From: Dryococelus australis
Lineage: Eukaryota; Arthropoda; Insecta; Phasmatodea; Phasmatidae
NCBI GenBank assembly: GCA_029891345.1
Contig: CM056993.1
Location: forward strand, 231,652,840-231,716,839
Length of the DNA: 64,000 bases
Reading direction: 5' to 3'
The stretch's first letter is position 1. Every line of letters begins with the position of its first letter. The position numbers and the translations under genes are program-made. Positions 35,446 through 45,239 of this stretch are shown piece by piece. The notes below the pieces were generated by a model. It did not search any database. It saw only the letters and a program-made list of their open reading frames with translations, and was not told the DNA's origin.

Positions 35446-35720
35446 ACGCTCCCGATATAACCTTAGCCCTACCCACTTACAGCAAACAAGTGACACGAGG
35501 CGAGTCTACAGCATTCCTTTTCCAGGTAGTGCACGCCCCCAGGTTACGGCGCCTTGGGGCCTTATACACACACACAGCCAGCCAGCTGTGTTGGTTGGTT
35601 TCCTCACACTCTGGCAGGGCGCCACCTGCTAGCGGGCCTCTTCTGAGGCGCCCGCTCGCCTTGTCCAAACTATTTTAATGACTTTTAAAGTGGCTTCGCT
35701 GGTAGGTCCTGGCACTCGGT
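35446..35720 (-). promoter_or_regulatory. GC-rich block with possible minus-strand promoter
   Basis: GC-rich segment beside the minisatellite. On the minus strand a TATA-like 'TGTATAAGG' near 35,560 is followed about 95 bases later by a donor-like 'GCTGTAAGTGGG' near 35,477. This could be a short untranslated first exon with the minisatellite in its intron. No initiator or coding sequence supports it; an alternative is part of an unknown repeat. Confidence 0.2.
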
Positions 35721-36780
35721 CGCACCCCGGTGAAAGACGTGCCGTACCTGCGCCAAACAAGTTTTGATCACCGCAGAAAACCACTCCTACCCGCAAGTGC
35801 TCTGTTTCTTCATTGCACTGGTAGAGTAATAAACATCGCCCATTTTATACGAAAAAAAAGGGCTCGTAAATATTCTTCAGAACTATCCATAAAATTACGG
35901 ACCAATTACTTTATGAAAAAATGGATGCTTCGTGAATTTCAGAGAACGTCCCATAAATTTTATTCATTTTTCTCAGATTAATACAAAGATATTCATGAAA
36001 AATCTATTTTTCCCGCAATGCGGGTGTTCATAGTGTCTAAAATGAAACTAAAATAAGTTAACAAATTTTATTCTGAAAGAAGATTTCAAATTTGAAGCAA
36101 AATATTTAATGTGGGTAACTCCAACCATTTACCTACGAACCTCTTGTGTCATTGTAGGTTATCAATGTATGATTTCTATAAAAAAATATGACATGTGTAA
36201 CTTTTTTCATTTCCTTGTAATATTTGATTGTTTTACCTGTTGCTGCTAACTGTTACAGGCAATTGATAACACTTTATGAGTTCAAAGTCTCATGTAATAA
36301 GTGGCGTGGATATTTTGTCTGCCGCATACATTATAATTTTCTTGTTAGTGAGGCAAAAATAGTTTCATGTAGATTCGACATTTTTCGTTCTGGAAACTCG
36401 GAGCTATCAGAATGTAGGGAGACGTTTCGTATTTTTCGTATTCGGAACTCAACTCCATTTTAAGTAACTGTACATCACGATTACGTACATCAACTCTACA
36501 TTACTGTACAAATTTCCGTGGACGTATGGCAAATTTTAACATAGTGCATGCAGTAAACTGACTCTATGGTTGTCACGGCCGAGTGCTCGTTGTTGCTGCG
36601 TTTTTCTTACAAGGAATACGTGGTTATCCGGCTTCATGTCCTAGAAAAAGTGACGTCACTTTTCTGCTGTCCAATTCACAGGAAGGGCACTAATTCGCCC
36701 TTAGACTGTCCACTTCAGCCAAGTGGACGCAATACACGCCTCTCCCTAAACATTGGTTGGCTTTAGATGATCTATTTTGG
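35721..36780. other. Unassigned sequence with an 18-bp palindrome
   Basis: Mostly AT-rich. At 36,646-36,663 lies the perfect palindrome AAAAGTGACGTCACTTTT, centred on a TGACGTCA (CREB/ATF-type) site. No gene seen. Confidence 0.5.
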
Positions 36781-36859
36781 AATTATTTCGTTAGTTGGTA
36801 TTTACAATTTTGCACAGCCGCGGAAAACATTTACTCCTGTTCGCAAAGACAAACGAAAC

Positions 36860-37174
36860 TCGCATTGAGTAAAATAATTTAGACGATAAAGCAAGTTGGA
36901 CACGAACAAGAATGTCCGTCTTCACAAACGAACACTTTGTCATCCACAGGAGAGGGTGCTTCCCACTGTAATCACAGTCTATACTGCCATAGTTACCACC
37001 ATAGCCGGGATACGCAGAGTAGTCATAGCTTCCATAGCCACCATAGTTACCATAACCACCTCCATAGTAATCTGTATAAGCTCCATATCCTCCATAGCCT
37101 TGGCCGTAACTACCGTTGCTGTCATAACCACTCTGGTTACACCAACCTCGGTTACCCGGCGCCTCCACTACTCT
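36860..37174 (-). pseudogene. hnRNP (squid-like) Gly/Tyr-rich tail, probable retrocopy
   Basis: The minus strand reads 'GNRGWCNQSGYDSNGSYG', then 'GYGGYGAYTDYYGGGYGNYG' and 'SYDYSAYPGYGGNYG'. This is the low-complexity C-terminal tail typical of insect hnRNP A/B proteins such as Squid/Hrb. These are nuclear RNA-binding proteins with two upstream RRM domains, which are absent here. After the tail the frame runs into non-tail sequence ('DYSGKHPLLW'). With a one-base shift the DNA resembles a GKAPS.RG-stop ending, so the rest may be 3' UTR. The upstream side is cut exactly by the TIR element at 37,177. A 3' fragment of a processed copy fits best; a real last exon of an interrupted gene is the alternative. 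Confidence 0.6.
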
Positions 37175-37176
37175 TA

Positions 37177-38457
37177 CGGATATTGCTTAGGGTCATACCC
37201 GTACACAAGGAGAATGTAATTCCCTTGATTTATCAAATTTTTACTGCATGCATTAAGGGGATGTAGCTATCAAATTTTAGTTCATTCAAAGTCTAATTCA
37301 ATCAATCATATACGAGGAGGCTTACCAAGCTTTCAATAATTAACTCCGACTACAAAATATAACTTTATTAATTACTATCCTCGTACACAAAACAGGCAAA
37401 ACCAATTCTGATCATTTACGTTTATCTTTCTCTTATGGTATTTCACAATAGGGATAAGGTCTTCATCGAATTTGTGTCTAATCTCGTGTGATCGCGGATA
37501 CAATTGTTCTCGGGTTCGTCACAACTATCCATGACACAATCTTGACAGAAAGGACTGTATTGTAACTTAGCATATTACTGATGCGCGGCTATCATGACTT
37601 CTAGAATCGGGTTCCCACGGATAAATGCCCAAACGTCGGTGGAGCTGCAGATGATCTCTTTGGTCTAGAGAATGTGCCCTGGCCGCCTCAGCCTCTCACT
37701 CCAACCCTACACGTCTCTATCGGGGACGATCGAATTTTTTCGAGATGGAAGGCCCTGTTATGATAATGCGTGACCAATATGTAGTACAGGCACCATGCCT
37801 GCAGTGCGGGGACACCGTGGCAGGACAGGCAGAGAGGGGGCTGGCCTACAGAGCTGTAAAAGGAGGCTAGGGTGTAAGGCAGGGGTCGCTACTGTTCCTG
37901 GCATGTTCTGCACTGGGTCACCGCTGGCGCAGGGCGTCTCCGCGATGACCGACTTCGAGGACCAGGGACGTGGGCCTTGGCTAGGGCCGTTTCCAAGAGC
38001 CAGCTACCTAGAGGGAAGATCTCCACAAGGGGAATAGTTTGGCCTTCTGCGCGGTGTGGGCCCGATGACATCGCACTGAAATATTCCAGTGGTGAGTCGA
38101 TTTTGCATAACTGGGACGATCTGAGAATAGCTGTCTCCGCGATCATAAAAGCTTAGCAAGTAATTCGGTGAAGACAGTGCCCCTCTTGTGAGATATCATT
38201 AGAGAAAGATAAATATAAAAAATCTGAATTAGTTTTGCCTGTTTTGTGTACGAAGCTAGAAATTAATAAAGTTATGATTTGTAGTCGAAGTTAATTATTT
38301 AAAGTGTGGTAGGCCTCCTCATATATGGTTGATTGAATTATACTTTGAATTCACTACAATTTGATAGATACATTCCCTTCATTCATGCAGGAATAATTTT
38401 ATAAAGCAAAGGAGTTACATTCTCCTTGTGAGCGGATATGACTTTAAGTCATATCCG
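37177..38457. mobile_element. 1.28-kb TIR element, non-autonomous
   Basis: Long terminal inverted repeats of about 260 bp: 37,177-37,440 and 38,200-38,457 are reverse complements with moderate divergence. Both outer ends read 'CGGATAT' and are flanked by TA, consistent with a TA target duplication. The ~760-bp centre is GC-richer and holds no transposase; an 80-codon plus frame at 37,795-38,037 is unrecognised. It interrupts the hnRNP-like fragment on its left. Confidence 0.8.
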
Positions 38458-38569
38458 TAACAGAGTGCACAAGTTTCTGGCTCTTCACACAGTCAGCGTC
38501 TTAGCAAATGTGGCGTGAGACGTCTGGCGCTTAGGGGAATCAGCTGCCTTACTCCTGTCGCAGAGTATT

Positions 38570-39045
38570 GTTATGAACTGTGATCAAGCCTTAACTGGAC
38601 GGCCTGCCTGATCACACTTTCAAACATAAAACAAGGACACAAGCCATGATTGCCGAAATACCTTGCGAAAGGCAACGCAGGTACGTCATCCACCAGCCAA
38701 AAAACGGGGCACAACATCTACACAACTAACCCGATATAGGACAGTGTAACGATATGAACGGCGTCTTTTGTCATCGGGGCTTCGAATTAAAAGGAGGTCT
38801 GGAGATGTGTATGTCCTGCCGTCACTGACCGCCGCCTGAATCAGCTTACAGCAACATGGATAAGGGGGAACTATTTCAACTACCTTAAGTGATGTTGTGC
38901 CTTTGTATAATTAATTAACATCCTGTTATTTCCTCTAAAGCTCGCCCTATCCCTAAGTAACATCTGTAGTTAAATAGTTATCGTACATTCTTAAATGTTC
39001 AGTAAATATTCGTATTATATTATTGTGCTCTACGTAACTGAGTAT
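38570..39045 (+). repeat. Solo LTR of the 28.8-33.0 kb family
   Basis: Plus-strand copy beginning 'TGTTATGAACTGTGATCAAG' and matching the two LTRs at 28.8 and 32.5 kb (shared 'CCTGAATCAG', 'CTCTACRTAA'). Its far end is cut at or near the MITE at 39,050, and no internal region follows, so it is a solo LTR or fragment. Confidence 0.7.
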
Positions 39046-39049
39046 ATAG

Positions 39050-39361
39050 GCTGTTCACGGCAAAGTGAACACTTTTGAAAACTCTGCTTAAGATCTATTT
39101 ATATACACGTTGTTTATTCCTCCGCCTTAAGTAAAATTAACATTGCCATGAGACTCGTCACTTTATTCACGCGTCGGTCAAATGAAACTGTGAAATTATT
39201 ATGAAAGCGTTTATATGTAGAACTACTTACCATCCATCGTTACCAACATTACTGGGTAGGCCTAAATGTCACTCAGTGCGTCCTTAAAATATATGCATAA
39301 AGGGGCAGTGGCTTTTTCCTAATGTTCATTTCTAAAGTACTCACTTTATCGTTAACAGCCT
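39050..39361. mobile_element. MITE family C, complete copy 2 (~312 bp)
   Basis: Ends 'GGCTGTTCACGGCAAAGTGA' and, in reverse complement on the right, 'GGCTGTTAACGATAAAGTGA'. The interior is inverted relative to the copy at 18.0 kb ('GTTACCAACATTACTGGGTA', 'TAAAATATATGCATAAAGGG'). No coding capacity. It sits against the end of the solo LTR. Confidence 0.85.
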
Positions 39362-39439
39362 TTAGTAATGTATTACACCCCTTTAGCCTCGTTTATAAAT
39401 GAAATAATCATAAATAATGTAATAACATTGCCTGATTAC

Positions 39440-39720
39440 ACAGACACTATGTGATGTGGCGTTTCCTTTGATGTGCGCGTATCCATTCTGTGATTGGCTG
39501 TGCGAGGCTCTGGGAACGAACCTTGTATCTGATTGGATGGTGCGTGCCGTGAAAGCTGTTGGCTGGGCGAGGAGTTTGCCAGTCGCTGATTGGCTAACGG
39601 CGCTCCGACATGTTTCTCTGTCGTTCGTGGCTGGAGTTCAGAGTACATGGGGATCTCTGAGCTCTGTAACCTTATACGCAACGTGGCACCTGCATGTCTT
39701 ACATGAAGCGGATCGGAGGA
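39440..39720. promoter_or_regulatory. GC-richer block with three ATTGG (inverted CCAAT) boxes
   Basis: 'GATTGG' occurs at 39,492, 39,531 and 39,588 in a locally GC- and CpG-richer block. Clustered CCAAT boxes are typical of NF-Y-bound promoters. No TATA or initiator is obvious. A plus-strand frame stays open across it (39,456-39,836) without a recognisable product. It may be a TATA-less promoter, an LTR U3 or chance. Confidence 0.25.
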
Positions 39721-39836
39721 GACGAAAATATCTATTTTATTTCAAAGCACAAGCTCGTGTTATTCAAGGCGTCCATACGTTTCGAAATTGCTACCATATT
39801 ATTATAAAAATAATGAATATTACAGAATTATTTTAG

Positions 39837-40990
39837 ACGTGAATGCTTTTGTATATTTGTAACCATTGAGGGAGGCAATCCAGAAAATCCGATGATAACA
39901 AAATCGGGGATGCAGTTTGGCATTGCAGCTCCGAATCTATAGTCTGCATTAAAAATTCAATTACACCACTCGATTGCCAAATGATCAAAGAATGTGTTAC
40001 GCTGAATGAGGACTTGGAAGCATCGCGGACAGCAGAAGGGGGGGGGGGGGGGGCGGCAAGTTTTAGTTCGTTTCGCCGCATCTCATAACTTCCGCGTAGT
40101 ATAACTTTTGACTAGGAGAAGCTACGACACTCGTTTAAGTTTCAATCGATAGCTCTCGTCAATGTAAATTGATTTCGTGCATATAAAAACATTTGTGTGA
40201 TGTTGTTATGGTGAAATTGAATGATTAATGTAAAACATAAAGTAAACTTAACACATAGTTAGACTATACTCGTAAAAAAGCCAATTCAAAATACAGAAAT
40301 CGTATAGGGTTGGAAAGAGCATCTTAAAATAAATCCGGTGATACCCATAAAACCCCATAAGATCGAGTGAAGCGGTGCCGGGAACGTAAAAAATGCCTCA
40401 TGGTGCCCGAGCGCGTTAACATAGACGTATCCACACAAAACAAATGGCCGTATACCCAACACTACCATGCCCCATTTTTTAATTATTCGGCAGAATTCAT
40501 TTCATTTACATCTTATTATACTATATTTCCAAAAAAGAACTCTTTGCACAGATTTGAAGTCATTTTATTTCTATACGCATTAATTAAGGCTCATTAAGAC
40601 TACTAATAAATTACCTTTTATGTAAAGACAGTTTTGGAACGCTTTCATAACTGGGCTGTTCGAATCCTTATTAATTTCAAATATTATAGCCTGTTCGTGA
40701 AACGTGAAACATTCACAAGGATACCCGATAAATGAGGGTTGAAAACTATTGAAGAGTAAATGTCGCTGATTTGTTATAACTGTTCGATATATATTCATTA
40801 CAACTTTATCATTGTCGTATATAACGGCGTACAAAAATGTTGTAACCCCGTATAAATAGAAAATCATTTCACACAGACTCCAAAAATAAACTATTCTTGC
40901 TTTTTGTATACATAGGTACTCAAGAGATACAACTGTTTTAATTATGTATTTGCACTGTTTATTTGATTGTATATGGACAAACAAATAAGC
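39837..40990. other. Unassigned AT-rich sequence
   Basis: Contains a G run of about 15 at 40,039-40,053. A 134-codon minus frame at 40,580-40,984 has no recognisable motif. No other feature. Confidence 0.45.
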
Positions 40991-40993
40991 AGT

Positions 40994-41205
40994 TCCTCAA
41001 AAAAAAAATATTTTGTTCACTAAACAATATCTGAAACGCAACAAAACAGATTTTTTCACCTATACACCTAAACTGGACAAACCGTTTAGTTGGGCAAACA
41101 AATTCTGTCCGACAACCAAATATTTGTTTGAATCATTTGTATACATTTGTTTGGCCATATAGAGACAAATGCATTGTTGGCTGAAACAAACGTTACTCTT
41201 AGTGA
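40994..41205. mobile_element. MITE family B, diverged copy
   Basis: Shares with 6,224-6,510 the 'AACCAAATATTTGTTTGAA' interior and a right end 'ACGTTACTCTTAGTGAG', comparable to 'ACATTTCTCTCAGTG'. The left terminus is worn. Confidence 0.6.
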
Positions 41206-41689
41206 GTAATCAAGATAGTCGCGCCACAACGAAACTAAATAACACTTTGCAACATCTTAGACGAGATCTGTCTGAGGATCCGCGACAACAACCCTTCAGA
41301 TGCGGCTTGGCATGCCGCTCGTCTCTTTACGTCATAGCTTACAACCTAGAGTAACGATAACATTCAGGTTAGTCATATAATGTAATTGGGTGGTTAAAGG
41401 ATAACTAGGGCCTCTCTCAACGACAACTTCTAGTATTAGAAGACGGGGACATCAGGGTTCAAGCAGAGGCGCGAGGCACCGGGAGCCATGTTGGATCCCG
41501 GACTTCCTGCTCTGTCATTTCGGTCATGCGTCTGCCATATTGGATTCCGCCATGTTACTACCAGTACGACGCCAACTTTGTAGCCAGTACGCCACCATCT
41601 TGGACCGCCATATTGGGCCTCGGTCTTGGTAACCAGTATGTCATTTTCCATACTCTTGCATTCCAAGAGTTTTCTCCAAGTGCTCCCGA
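41206..41689. other. GCCATnTTGG-rich sequence, no gene
   Basis: From 41,480 to 41,625 the motif GCCAT(G/A/C)TTGG occurs about six times at irregular spacing. No gene; the frames crossing it are repeat read-through. Confidence 0.5.
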
Positions 41690-43213
41690 ATTTTTTCTCT
41701 TTTGCATTATTCTTTCTTTCTCTTTCTTCCTCTCCTTCTCACTTCTTCTTTCCCTCTCTTGCTCTCTTCTTTGTTTACATAAGATGTTACTATAGGCCGC
41801 CATATTGGTTTTCTCGTTTTTCATTTGTTTCCCCCCTCCCCAATTAGTTCTGGCTTTGACCACTAGGTGCGCCACCATATTCGTTCTGGCTTTAGCCATT
41901 AGGAGTGCTGTGGTCGCTTTCGTTCGATTAGCCGATCTCGCATCTGTCGCATGCGCTCCACTGCCATATAAGTTCTGGAATTGGCCGCTAGGGGTGCTGT
42001 TTTTTAGAACTCAAAATACAATCTGGAATAGCGCGAGATCGTACTGCCGGAACTTGAGTCCCCAGTCTTACGCCTTAGACCACTCGGCAATCGCGAGATG
42101 CGCTAGAACAAGAGTTTATAAGTAGTATATAGCTTGGAGCCGAATAAATAATATCGTGCCTCTCATTTAAGACATTACATTTTCAATTTATATTAAATAA
42201 TTTTTAATATATCTCATTTACATATCAATATTTTTTTTATTTATATGCAAATCGATATTTTTTCAAGTATATATATTTTCAGATATAAATTTATTTTTTA
42301 TATTATATTTTTTAGTATTTTTAATAAATATTTTTTTATGTCACTTACATTTTTTCTATATATTTGTACTATTTTGGTTTAACAAACATATGTATTTTTA
42401 AGATTTTGCTTATATAATATTAAGTATTTATATTTTTATTATATCAGTATTAATGTTATTTTTTTAATTATTTTGGTGTAACTTAAATATATATTATTTG
42501 AGATTTAATTCATAAACTTTTATTTTTAAGTATTTTTTAATTAAATTTAAAATATATTGAATGAGGAGTCTACGGAATCGTATTTGTCAGGCAGATAAGA
42601 ATATGTTATCAGAATATATTAAAACATGACTATGAAAAACTCCAATTTGGATTTTTATAAACACATATTAAAACTGTTTTAGTAAAATATATGCTAAGGG
42701 TTTTATATTATGAACATTGGTTACTCACAATTCTTCGATAATATCCCAGACTTAAGTATGTAGGGATTTCTAAGTTGAACTTAGAAAACCTATATTTCCT
42801 ACTTTTCTGTATTCTTGTAAATTGTTTCCAACACACCATTCCATAATCAAACTGTTCAGTATCCACTTCGCTTAAACTAAAATAACCTTACCTTACTTCA
42901 ACTAACCTAATTTTACCTAAACTAAGATAATTTTACCCAATCATCTTGTAAGAACTCTGAATATGATATTTTATTTCTTTCGGCATTCAACCGTCACACT
43001 CTAGTTATCGCCAGACCCCTCTTCACGACCCCTCCTTCCAGCCTTACTTAAAAGCCATATCGAATTGTACTGAATACCAAAACAGATATATTCACCATCG
43101 TACCTCAGACTTACTGATCAATAATAACTTTGAACTATAATGACTACCATTTCAGCCTCGTCTAACTTTGCCAGTTACACATATAAACAAGCCATACAAG
43201 CTGCCGAACCAAT
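41690..43213 (-). repeat. 1.5-kb repeat, left inverted copy
   Basis: Reverse-complement counterpart of 54,165-55,790 with the order of parts preserved: CT-rich edge, 'GCCATATTGG' sites, tRNA-Leu-like segment, ~400-bp AT-rich core, 'AGGAGTCTACGGAATCGTA' and 'CCATTCCATAATCAAACTG'. A CCTAA-rich stretch and 'AAGCCATATCGAATTGTACT' complete it. Similarity ends near 43,213 beside 'ACAAGCCATA'. The identity of the element is unknown. Confidence 0.8.
42023..42100 (-). other. tRNA-Leu-like segment inside the repeat
   Basis: On the minus strand 'TTGCCGAGTGGTCTAAGGCG' matches a tRNA-Leu/Ser A-box region and is followed by 'CTCAAGTTCCGG'. The T-arm/B-box is poor ('GCAGTACGATCTC') and no acceptor stem pairs, so it is a tRNA-derived repeat part and not a tRNA gene. 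The other copy (55,372-55,436) keeps a better B-box, 'GCAGTTCGATCGC'. Confidence 0.6.
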
Positions 43214-43815
43214 CAAATATTCCAACCATGCCATCATAAGATCAATACTACTAATTTAACCATCTACGACACCCATGTCGTCTTAATTCCCATCAAACCA
43301 TCCCGCTCATAATAACCGACCATACCAGCTAAGCATTCTGCCCCGTCTCATTTAACTAGCTAAAAACAAAACGAATCGTACAATTAAACCATTCTCCTCA
43401 CACCACCTAAGCTACATTTTTTTCATACTGCCAAAATAACCGAACATGCGATCAGATCATACCAATCAACCATACAAGCAAAATAACTGTACAACCAAGT
43501 CATACCTGTGTGCGTTCCACCCCCTGTCAGGACTCTGAATATGTTTTATTTATCTCGCCATCCACTTAATCTAACCACCAGTCCATTAAGTCACTTCAAC
43601 TTTTTGTTGTATGCACTCCACGCACTTGTGTAGGACTTAGTAAGTATTTTCAAATTGTGTAGGACACGGAATATTTTTAACTTAGTCACACCCATTCTAC
43701 CCTATGTCAGGACTTTGAAAGAGATGTTAACCTAACCTAACTTCGCCCAACCTAGCATATGAAAGGCACTGCACTCAGCACTGGAGGCCCCACATTTAGC
43801 ATAGCAGGCACTGCA
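43214..43815. other. G-poor, C/A-rich sequence
   Basis: Strong strand asymmetry, with very few G on the plus strand from about 42,850. Loose repeats of 'CAGGACTCTGAATATG' occur at 42,950, 43,530 and 43,708. 'CCTAACCTAAC' occurs at 43,732. No gene seen. Confidence 0.5.
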
Positions 43816-43817
43816 CT

Positions 43818-44105
43818 TAGGAGTCATTCGGGTAATTAGGGGTCATTTATGGGTCATTTAAGTGTCATTAGGAATCATTAGGGTCAGTATGGGGTCATGT
43901 TGGGGATATTTAAGGATAATTTGGGTCACTTATGGGTCATTAGGGTTATTTATGGGTCATGTTGGGTCACTTAGGTGGCATTTTGTGGTCTTTAGGGGTA
44001 ATTATGGGTCATTAGATGTCATTATAGGGGTCATAAAGGGCCATTTTCTGGCCATTTTGGGGTCATTTTGGAGACATGTTGGGGTCACTTTGTCGTCAGA
44101 GTCAA
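43818..44105 (+). repeat. ~10-bp GGGTCATTTA minisatellite, degenerate
   Basis: 'GGGTCATT' with small spacers recurs more than 15 times ('TATGGGTCATTTAAGTGTCATTAGG' style). The 86-codon frame across it, rich in Gly, Ser and hydrophobics, is a translation of the repeat and not a protein gene. Confidence 0.8.
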
Positions 44106-44600
44106 GGTCAATGGTCAAATAATCAGTCTTGTGAGGGACTGGTCTGATAGTAGTCAGCTTTATGAGTTCAAGCTGAGCGAAACATATTTTCACATTAAAA
44201 ATAACTTATTCATTTGCAGGTCAATGATGATTAGTTAGCAGTTATCGTTGGTCATTTCAGCATCAGTACTATAGCCCTTTTATGGCATGCACTCGCATAA
44301 ATGATGATTTAAACAGAATTAATAAGTGTTTCAGACAAGCACCTACACATTATACAATGAATTTATATAAAAATTTTATCCACATATACATCTATTAAAT
44401 AGATAGATCGCCGCATTCTTTTGCAGAATATTTGCTCAACTAAACAACACCAAACTAAAAATTTACTCATACCTCAAATTAGAAGTCAAGTAGACCACAG
44501 TTCAGACATCTTAAACAAACCATCGCTATATTTAAACTTACCACGCCCCCCTTAATTTTATCGGAGGACCAGTTGACCTTGTAAATGTCAAGAGCAAGTA
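44106..44600. other. Unassigned AT-rich sequence
   Basis: No feature recognised; it forms the left flank of the duplicated region upstream of the peptide gene. Confidence 0.5.
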
Positions 44601-44610
44601 TGTGCCTGCA

Positions 44611-44812
44611 CTGTAACTGGAGTCTGTACGTGCTTCCTGGCAGTTTTTACACCTGGATGATGCCAGATATCCTTAGTCAGTACATAGCATTTCTGTTCCC
44701 CCTTGGTGTCTGGTAACTGGAGTCTGTATGTGCTTGCAAGTCGTTTTCACACCTGGATGGTGCCAGATAGCCTTAGTCAGTACATAGCAGGTCTTTACCT
44801 GCACATCTGGTA
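44611..44812 (+). repeat. 100-bp direct duplication upstream of the peptide gene
   Basis: Two adjacent ~100-bp units share 'GTAACTGGAGTCTGTA', 'ACACCTGGATG', 'TGCCAGATA' and 'CCTTAGTCAGTACATAGCA'. They end about 115 bases before the TATA box of the candidate peptide gene, so they could be a duplicated upstream control region (inference). Confidence 0.85.
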
Positions 44813-44926
44813 AATAAAGAGAATGAGTCAGCAGACTTCATGAGCAAGTTTAAGCGTGCAACTGAATTGAGCACTGGCCCATTTATAATGGTGGAGTGGG
44901 AAAAATCAGCAGAAAGGGGAACTTGA

Positions 44927-44965
44927 TATATAAAATAGGAGGATAAGGCTCGTAGTATTAGTTTC
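44927..44965 (+). promoter_or_regulatory. TATA box and start region of the peptide gene
   Basis: TATATAAAA at 44,927-44,935, with initiator-like 'TTAGTTT' about 30 bases downstream (44,959-44,965). This leaves a 5' UTR of about 38 bases before the ATG at 44,999. Spacing is right for an insect TATA promoter. Confidence 0.55.
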
Positions 44966-44998
44966 ATTTCATCATCTCTGTGCAGTTCCGACCTGAAG

Positions 44999-45142
44999 AT
45001 GCAGTCATTTACTCTTATATTACTGTGGGCTATCGTCGTATTTATTTCTGGATACCTGGTATGCCAGACCAAGGAGATGCCTGCAGCGGATTTGACCCTT
45101 CAAAGGCCCTCCCCAGAAGAAACGACTTCCGGCAATTCCTAA
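44999..45142 (+). CDS. Small secreted peptide, 47 residues (candidate)
   Basis: An ATG after 'CTGAAG' opens 47 codons. Residues 1-22 form a clear signal peptide: MQSF, then a hydrophobic core TLILLWAIVVFISGYLV, then Cys-Gln. The predicted mature part (about residues 23-47) is short, acidic and rich in Pro, Thr and Ser (ADLTLQRPSPEETTSGNS), with no Cys pair and no dibasic site. A TATA box lies 72 bases upstream and AATAAA signals lie 49 and 86 bases after the stop, so a one-exon gene is complete as read. A weak donor-like GTATGC at 45,059 leaves open that this is only exon 1. The family is not recognised; a secreted peptide or accessory-gland-type product is a guess. The reading frame is too short for usual ORF cut-offs. 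Confidence 0.5.
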   Translation: MQSFTLILLWAIVVFISGYLVCQTKEMPAADLTLQRPSPEETTSGNS

Positions 45143-45190
45143 AATCCTGATCTTATTGGCGAGAAACTACTACCGGTAAAACAAAACGGA

Positions 45191-45233
45191 AATAAAATTA
45201 AAACATAAAGTCTCTTTCGAAATAACCAATAAA
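45191..45233 (+). terminator. Poly(A) signals of the peptide gene
   Basis: AATAAA at 45,191-45,196 and 45,228-45,233, both shortly after the TAA stop at 45,142. In AT-rich DNA such hexamers are common, so support is modest. Confidence 0.4.
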
Positions 45234-45239
45234 ATAAAT

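Noticed and set aside
40580-40984. 134-codon minus-strand frame as a gene
   Set aside because: No recognisable motif, AT-rich codon content, and no promoter or splice context to support it.
42023-42100. Functional tRNA-Leu gene
   Set aside because: A-box-like part is good, but the T-arm is degraded and no acceptor stem can be paired; it is part of a repeat.
43725-43745. CCTAACCTAAC and TTAGGTTAAG stretches as telomeric (TTAGG)n DNA
   Set aside because: Only one or two units in a row, embedded in the 1.6-kb repeat family and its flank; there is no telomeric array.
43862-44122. 86-codon frame as a membrane-type protein
   Set aside because: It is the translation of a ~10-bp minisatellite; the periodic residues follow the DNA repeat.
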